Positions 61,012 through 64,000 of a stretch of DNA of 64,000 nt are shown in pieces. The DNA is from Flavobacterium sp. N1736. GTDB lineage: Bacteria; Bacteroidota; Bacteroidia; Flavobacteriales; Flavobacteriaceae. The notes beneath the pieces were generated by a model. That model searched no databases and had not been told where the DNA came from. It saw only the letters and a program-made list of their open reading frames with translations. Position 1 is the first letter of the stretch; every line of letters starts with the position of its first letter. Position numbers and translations under genes: made by a program. The stretch lies in the NCBI RefSeq assembly GCF_025947065.1, contig NZ_CP109994.1:2356001-2420000 (forward strand), read 5' to 3'.

Positions 61012-61160
61012 GAGAGAATAGAGCAAAGAGAATAGAATATAGAATAAAGAGAATAGAATAAAGAGAATAGATGTTTTTTTAGATGAAAGAGACAAGAGCA
61101 AAGATTTATAAAAAGTAATAAAAAACTTACTTTAAAATTCTTTGTTTCTTATCTTGGCTC
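61012..61160. repeat. left arm and inner hairpin of the element carrying the four-helix-bundle gene
   Basis: 61012-61070 is a purine-rich arm with AGAGAATAGAATATAGAATA, nearly identical to the arm at 59655. 61081-61160 forms a second hairpin (AGACAAGAGCAAAGATTT against AAATTCTTTGTTTCTTATCT), ending eight bases before the ATG at 61168. The matching right arm is at 61530-61563, behind the gene. Confidence 0.75.
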
Positions 61161-61167
61161 AAAAAAC

Positions 61168-61518
61168 ATGAGACATAATTATAAGAATTTGAAAATTTGG
61201 AAGATCGGAATTGCAATTGCTAATGAAATTTCAGATGTATTAATAGAATTTCCAAAACACGAACGATACGATTTGAGTTCTCAAATAAGCAGATGTTCTG
61301 TTTCGATGCCTAGTAATATTGCCGAAGGATCTTCAAGAACCGATAAATCTTTTAGTCACTTTTTAGACATTTCTCTTGGTTCTTCATTTGAATTAATTAC
61401 GCAATTATTAATTGCTAAGCACAGAAAATATATAAACGAAATACAATTTAATCAATTAGAAATTAAAATAGAAGAATTTCAAAGAATGACAATGGGTTTT
61501 CAAAACGGACTTAAATAA
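61168..61518 (+). CDS. four-helix-bundle protein (23S rRNA intervening-sequence protein family)
   Basis: A 116-residue all-helical protein with the family signature near residues 35-60: YDLSSQISRCSVSMPSNIAEGSSR, followed by FSHFLDISLGSSFELITQLLIAKH. The family (S23/IVP) is encoded in the loops of intervening sequences of 23S rRNA in spirochaetes and others, and shares its fold with Avd of diversity-generating retroelements, an RNA-binding accessory protein. Here it is not in rRNA but between two beta-oxidation genes, in the same direction, flanked by complementary repeat arms. This suggests a small mobile element of which the gene is cargo. Metabolic function is unlikely. Confidence 0.88.
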   Translation: MRHNYKNLKIWKIGIAIANEISDVLIEFPKHERYDLSSQISRCSVSMPSNIAEGSSRTDKSFSHFLDISLGSSFELITQLLIAKHRKYINEIQFNQLEIKIEEFQRMTMGFQNGLK

Positions 61519-61529
61519 GTTCAGTCAAA

Positions 61530-61563
61530 AATCTATTTTCTATATTCTATTTTCTTTTCTCTA
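61530..61563. repeat. right arm of the four-helix-bundle element
   Basis: ATCTATTTTCTATATTCTAT continuing TTTCTTTTCTCTA is the imperfect complement of the arm at 61012-61070, placing the gene in the loop of a large hairpin. It ends 13 bases before the acyl-CoA dehydrogenase start. Confidence 0.75.
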
Positions 61564-61576
61564 ACAAAAAATAACA

Positions 61577-63382
61577 ATGGCAGATACAATCGAAAAAAAC
61601 GTAACCCGTGGTGGTCAGTTTTTAGTTAAAGAAACAAAATGCGAAGATGTCTTTACACCAGAAGATTTTTCGGAAGAGCAGTTAATGATGCGTGACTCTG
61701 TAAAAGAGTTCGTTGACAAAGAATTATGGGCACATAAAGATCGTTTCGAAAAGAAAGATTATGCGTATACAGAAGCATCTATGCGTAAAGCTGGTGAACT
61801 TGGACTTCTTGGAGTTGCAGTTCCTGAGGAATACGGTGGATTAGGAATGGGATTCGTATCTACAATGTTAGTTTGTGATTACATTTCTGGTGCTACAGGA
61901 TCTTTCTCAACTGCTTTTGGTGCTCATACAGGAATTGGAACTATGCCAATTACACTTTACGGATCAGAAGAACAAAAGAAAAAATACGTTCCTAAATTAG
62001 CTTCCGGAGAATGGTTTGGAGCTTATTGCTTAACAGAGCCAGGCGCAGGATCTGATGCAAACTCAGGAAAAACAAAAGCTGTTTTATCTGAAGATGGAAA
62101 ATACTACTCTATTACAGGACAAAAAATGTGGATTTCGAATGCAGGTTTCTGTAGCGTTTTCATCGTTTTTGCCCGTATTGGTGATGATAAAAATATTACA
62201 GGTTTCATCGTAGAAAACGATCCTTCAAACGGAATTTCTATGAATGAAGAAGAGCATAAATTAGGAATCCGTGCTTCGTCTACTCGTCAGGTTTTCTTCA
62301 ACGATACTAAAGTTCCCGTTGAAAATATGTTGTCTGAAAGAGGAAACGGTTTCAAAATTGCAATGAACGCTTTGAACGTTGGTCGTATTAAATTGGCAGC
62401 AGCTTGTTTAGATGCTCAACGTAGAGTGACTACAAATGCAGTTAAATATGCTAACGAAAGAATCCAATTTAACACTGCAATTTCATCTTTTGGAGCAATT
62501 CGCTCTAAACTAGCTGAAATGGCAACTAATGCATACGCTGGAGAAAGTGCTTCTTATCGTGCTGCAAAAGACATCGAAGACAGAATCGCTGCTCGTGAGG
62601 CGGAAGGAACTACGCATCAGGAAGCTGAATTGAAAGGTGTTGAAGAATATGCTATCGAATGTTCTATTCTAAAAGTTGCAGTTTCTGAAGATGTGCAAGC
62701 TTGTGCTGACGAAGGAATTCAGATTTTTGGTGGAATGGGATTCTCAGAAGACACTCCAATGGAAAGTGCCTGGAGAGACGCTCGTATTGCTAGAATCTAC
62801 GAAGGAACAAACGAAATTAACAGAATGCTTTCTGTTGGTATGTTGATCAAAAAGGCTATGAAAGGTCACGTTGATTTACTTGGACCAGCAATGAAAGTTT
62901 CAGAAGAATTAATGGGAATTCCATCTTTTGATACGCCTGATTTCTCTGAATTATTTGCAGAAGAAAAAGGAATTATCGCCAACCTGAAAAAAGTTTTCTT
63001 GATGGTTGCAGGAAGCGCAGTTCAAAAATACGGTCCGGATTTAGATGCTCACCAACAGTTATTAATGGCTGCTTCTGATATCTTAATCGAAATCTATATG
63101 GCTGAAAGTACTATTTTGAGAACTGAAAAATTAGCCAAAAATCAAGGTGAAGCTAAAGTACAAGAGCAAATTGCTATGGCAAAATTATACTTGTACAAAG
63201 CGGTAGATATCGTTAACTCAAGAGGAAAAGAAGGAATTATTTCTTTTGCCGAAGGCGACGAACAACGTATGATGTTAATGGGATTAAAACGTTTCACAAA
63301 ATATACAAACAATCCAAATGTTGTAGCCTTGAGAGAGGTTATTACATCAAAATTAGTTGCAGAAAACGAATACTGCTTCTAA
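61577..63382 (+). CDS. acyl-CoA dehydrogenase (FadE-type, long form)
   Basis: A 601-residue flavin-dependent acyl-CoA dehydrogenase, the first oxidation step of beta-oxidation. The dehydrogenase core covers residues ~30-430 (MRDSVKEFVDKELW, GAYCLTEPGAGSDANSGKT, KMWISNAGFCSVFIVFARI, GIQIFGGMGFSEDTPMESAWRDARIARIYEGTNEINRMLS). The catalytic Glu is in YEGTNE. A C-terminal extension of ~170 residues, rich in helices, makes it the long VLCAD-like form common in Bacteroidota, which acts on long chains. It is the last gene of the fad cluster and is followed by a terminator. Confidence 0.95.
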   Translation: MADTIEKNVTRGGQFLVKETKCEDVFTPEDFSEEQLMMRDSVKEFVDKELWAHKDRFEKKDYAYTEASMRKAGELGLLGVAVPEEYGGLGMGFVSTMLVCDYISGATGSFSTAFGAHTGIGTMPITLYGSEEQKKKYVPKLASGEWFGAYCLTEPGAGSDANSGKTKAVLSEDGKYYSITGQKMWISNAGFCSVFIVFARIGDDKNITGFIVENDPSNGISMNEEEHKLGIRASSTRQVFFNDTKVPVENMLSERGNGFKIAMNALNVGRIKLAAACLDAQRRVTTNAVKYANERIQFNTAISSFGAIRSKLAEMATNAYAGESASYRAAKDIEDRIAAREAEGTTHQEAELKGVEEYAIECSILKVAVSEDVQACADEGIQIFGGMGFSEDTPMESAWRDARIARIYEGTNEINRMLSVGMLIKKAMKGHVDLLGPAMKVSEELMGIPSFDTPDFSELFAEEKGIIANLKKVFLMVAGSAVQKYGPDLDAHQQLLMAASDILIEIYMAESTILRTEKLAKNQGEAKVQEQIAMAKLYLYKAVDIVNSRGKEGIISFAEGDEQRMMLMGLKRFTKYTNNPNVVALREVITSKLVAENEYCF

Positions 63383-63414
63383 GATAAAAATAGTTTTTAG
63401 CTTTTAATTTGTTT

Positions 63415-63447
63415 AAACCCGCACTTATCCGAAACAGTGCGGGTTTA
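63415..63447 (+). terminator. terminator of the beta-oxidation cluster
   Basis: AAACCCGCACT/AGTGCGGGTTT with a 10-base loop and T-run (ATTTTTTTT). Confidence 0.85.
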
Positions 63448-63460
63448 TTTTTTTTATTTT

Positions 63461-63519
63461 GCCACAGATTTCAGGATTCACAAAGATTTTTAAATCATTT
63501 TAATCCTGTAATCTGTGGC
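63461..63519. repeat. GCCACAGATT palindrome family, copy 4
   Basis: GCCACAGATTTCAGGATT pairs with AATCCTGTAATCTGTGGC around a short A/T-rich loop. Same family as 27682 and 40615-40776. It occupies part of the 323-base gap 63383-63705; the remaining 63520-63705 shows no gene. Confidence 0.8.
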
Positions 63520-63705
63520 ATACTTTTTAGAGGCGGACAACTATGCATCTACAAATGAGAAGACACGCTTGTGTGCTCCTCTACAGTATCTCGTGATATC
63601 ATTTCACAAATCTTTATTAAAATTACAATTCTGTTACATATTCTATAGCGATTTTTATATTCTAATGTTTTATATTTAGCATTTCAAAAAACAAATTGCT
63701 TAAAA

Positions 63706-64000
63706 ATGAAACAAATTAACCTAATTGCCCTTTTATTATTATGTGCACTTACTACAAACCTTTTTGCACAAAAAAATAAAAAAATGGACATTATCGCTTA
63801 TTACACAGGCGATGACAAACTAATTAATGAATACGAAGTAAACAAACTAGACCAGATTATTTTTAGTTTCTGTCATTTAAAAGACGGAAAACTAAGTGTT
63901 GATTCTCCCAAAGATTCTACTACAATTAAACATTTGGTTTCACTAAAAGCTAAGAATCCACAACTTAAAATTGTTTTATCGCTTGGTGGCTGGGGAGGTT
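63706..64000 (+). CDS. GH18 chitinase-like glycoside hydrolase (3' end beyond window)
   Basis: The first 98 residues of a secreted glycosyl hydrolase 18 family protein. The signal peptide ends TNLFAQ, and the mature part begins IIAYYTGDDKLINEYEVNKLDQIIFSFCHLKDG, then KIVLSLGGWGG, the beta-3 SxGG motif of GH18. The catalytic DxxDxDxE motif would lie downstream, outside the window. It would cleave chitin or other N-acetylglucosamine polymers outside the cytoplasm. No T9SS signal can be judged because the C-terminus is missing. Confidence 0.85.
   Translation, partial: MKQINLIALLLLCALTTNLFAQKNKKMDIIAYYTGDDKLINEYEVNKLDQIIFSFCHLKDGKLSVDSPKDSTTIKHLVSLKAKNPQLKIVLSLGGWGG

Noticed and set aside
61168-61518. 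Diversity-generating retroelement accessory gene (avd)
   Set aside because: There is no reverse transcriptase, template repeat or variable repeat in the window; the fold is shared but the context is not.

Overview
The window is AT-rich chromosomal DNA from a member of the Bacteroidota, most probably a Flavobacterium or close relative. The evidence is a type IX secretion (T9SS) C-terminal signal, lipoproteins with an acidic surface-export motif after the lipidated Cys, promoters of the Bacteroidota form TTG-N18/20-TAnnTTTG, start codons without Shine-Dalgarno sequences, a bacillithiol gene (bshB1), menaquinone genes, and many small intergenic palindromes and heptamer satellites. I see no rRNA, CRISPR array, insertion sequence or prophage. 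One tRNA gene, tRNA-His(GTG), is present.

Layout. 1-4.2 kb: the end of an ABC exporter, an HNH/NUMOD4-like gene, lpdA and an NlpE-like lipoprotein. 4.2-7.6 kb (minus strand): an operon of a novel lipoprotein and two tandem paralogous cholesterol-dependent-cytolysin-like (CDC-like) lipoproteins. 7.8-8.5 kb: a divergent XRE regulator and SymE-type toxin, followed by an unusually GC-rich structured element. 8.5-25.9 kb: many small metabolic and regulatory genes (arginase-family hydrolase, TPM and SUFU-domain proteins, lipoprotein carbonic anhydrase, ArsR/AHSA1 module, NmrA/AraC pair, DUF1801 and metallo-beta-lactamase-fold proteins, lactonase, LOG protein, AraC/DoxX/deacetylase group, 2H phosphoesterase, CPA2 antiporter). 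26.2-38 kb: L-serine dehydratase, panB, a pseudouridine synthase, an aldehyde dehydrogenase, a 1227-residue hybrid histidine kinase, a zinc metallopeptidase and tRNA-His. 38.1-40.4 kb (minus): bshB1, isochorismate synthase and a hotdog thioesterase. 40.8-51.5 kb: a beta-helix lipoprotein, a T9SS-exported endonuclease I, purL and a long-chain acyl-CoA ligase. 51.6-56.4 kb: an accessory block with a kinase-like protein, an XRE regulator, a SIR2-TPR protein and gene debris. 56.7-63.4 kb: a MarR-headed fatty-acid beta-oxidation cluster (fadB-type, thiolase, acyl-CoA dehydrogenase) interrupted by a four-helix-bundle (23S rRNA intervening-sequence protein) gene inside a hairpin-like repeat. The window ends in the start of a GH18 chitinase.

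How the genes work together. The acyl-CoA ligase at 49.8 kb and the MarR/fadB/fadA/acyl-CoA dehydrogenase group together cover activation and all oxidative steps of beta-oxidation. Isochorismate synthase and the hotdog thioesterase fit menaquinone synthesis. The strongest candidates for little-described biology are the surface-lipoprotein CDC-like operon, the SIR2-TPR protein with intact NADase-type residues (possible antiphage defence), and the four-helix-bundle gene lodged in the loop of a repeat whose empty form lies just upstream in the same gene cluster.
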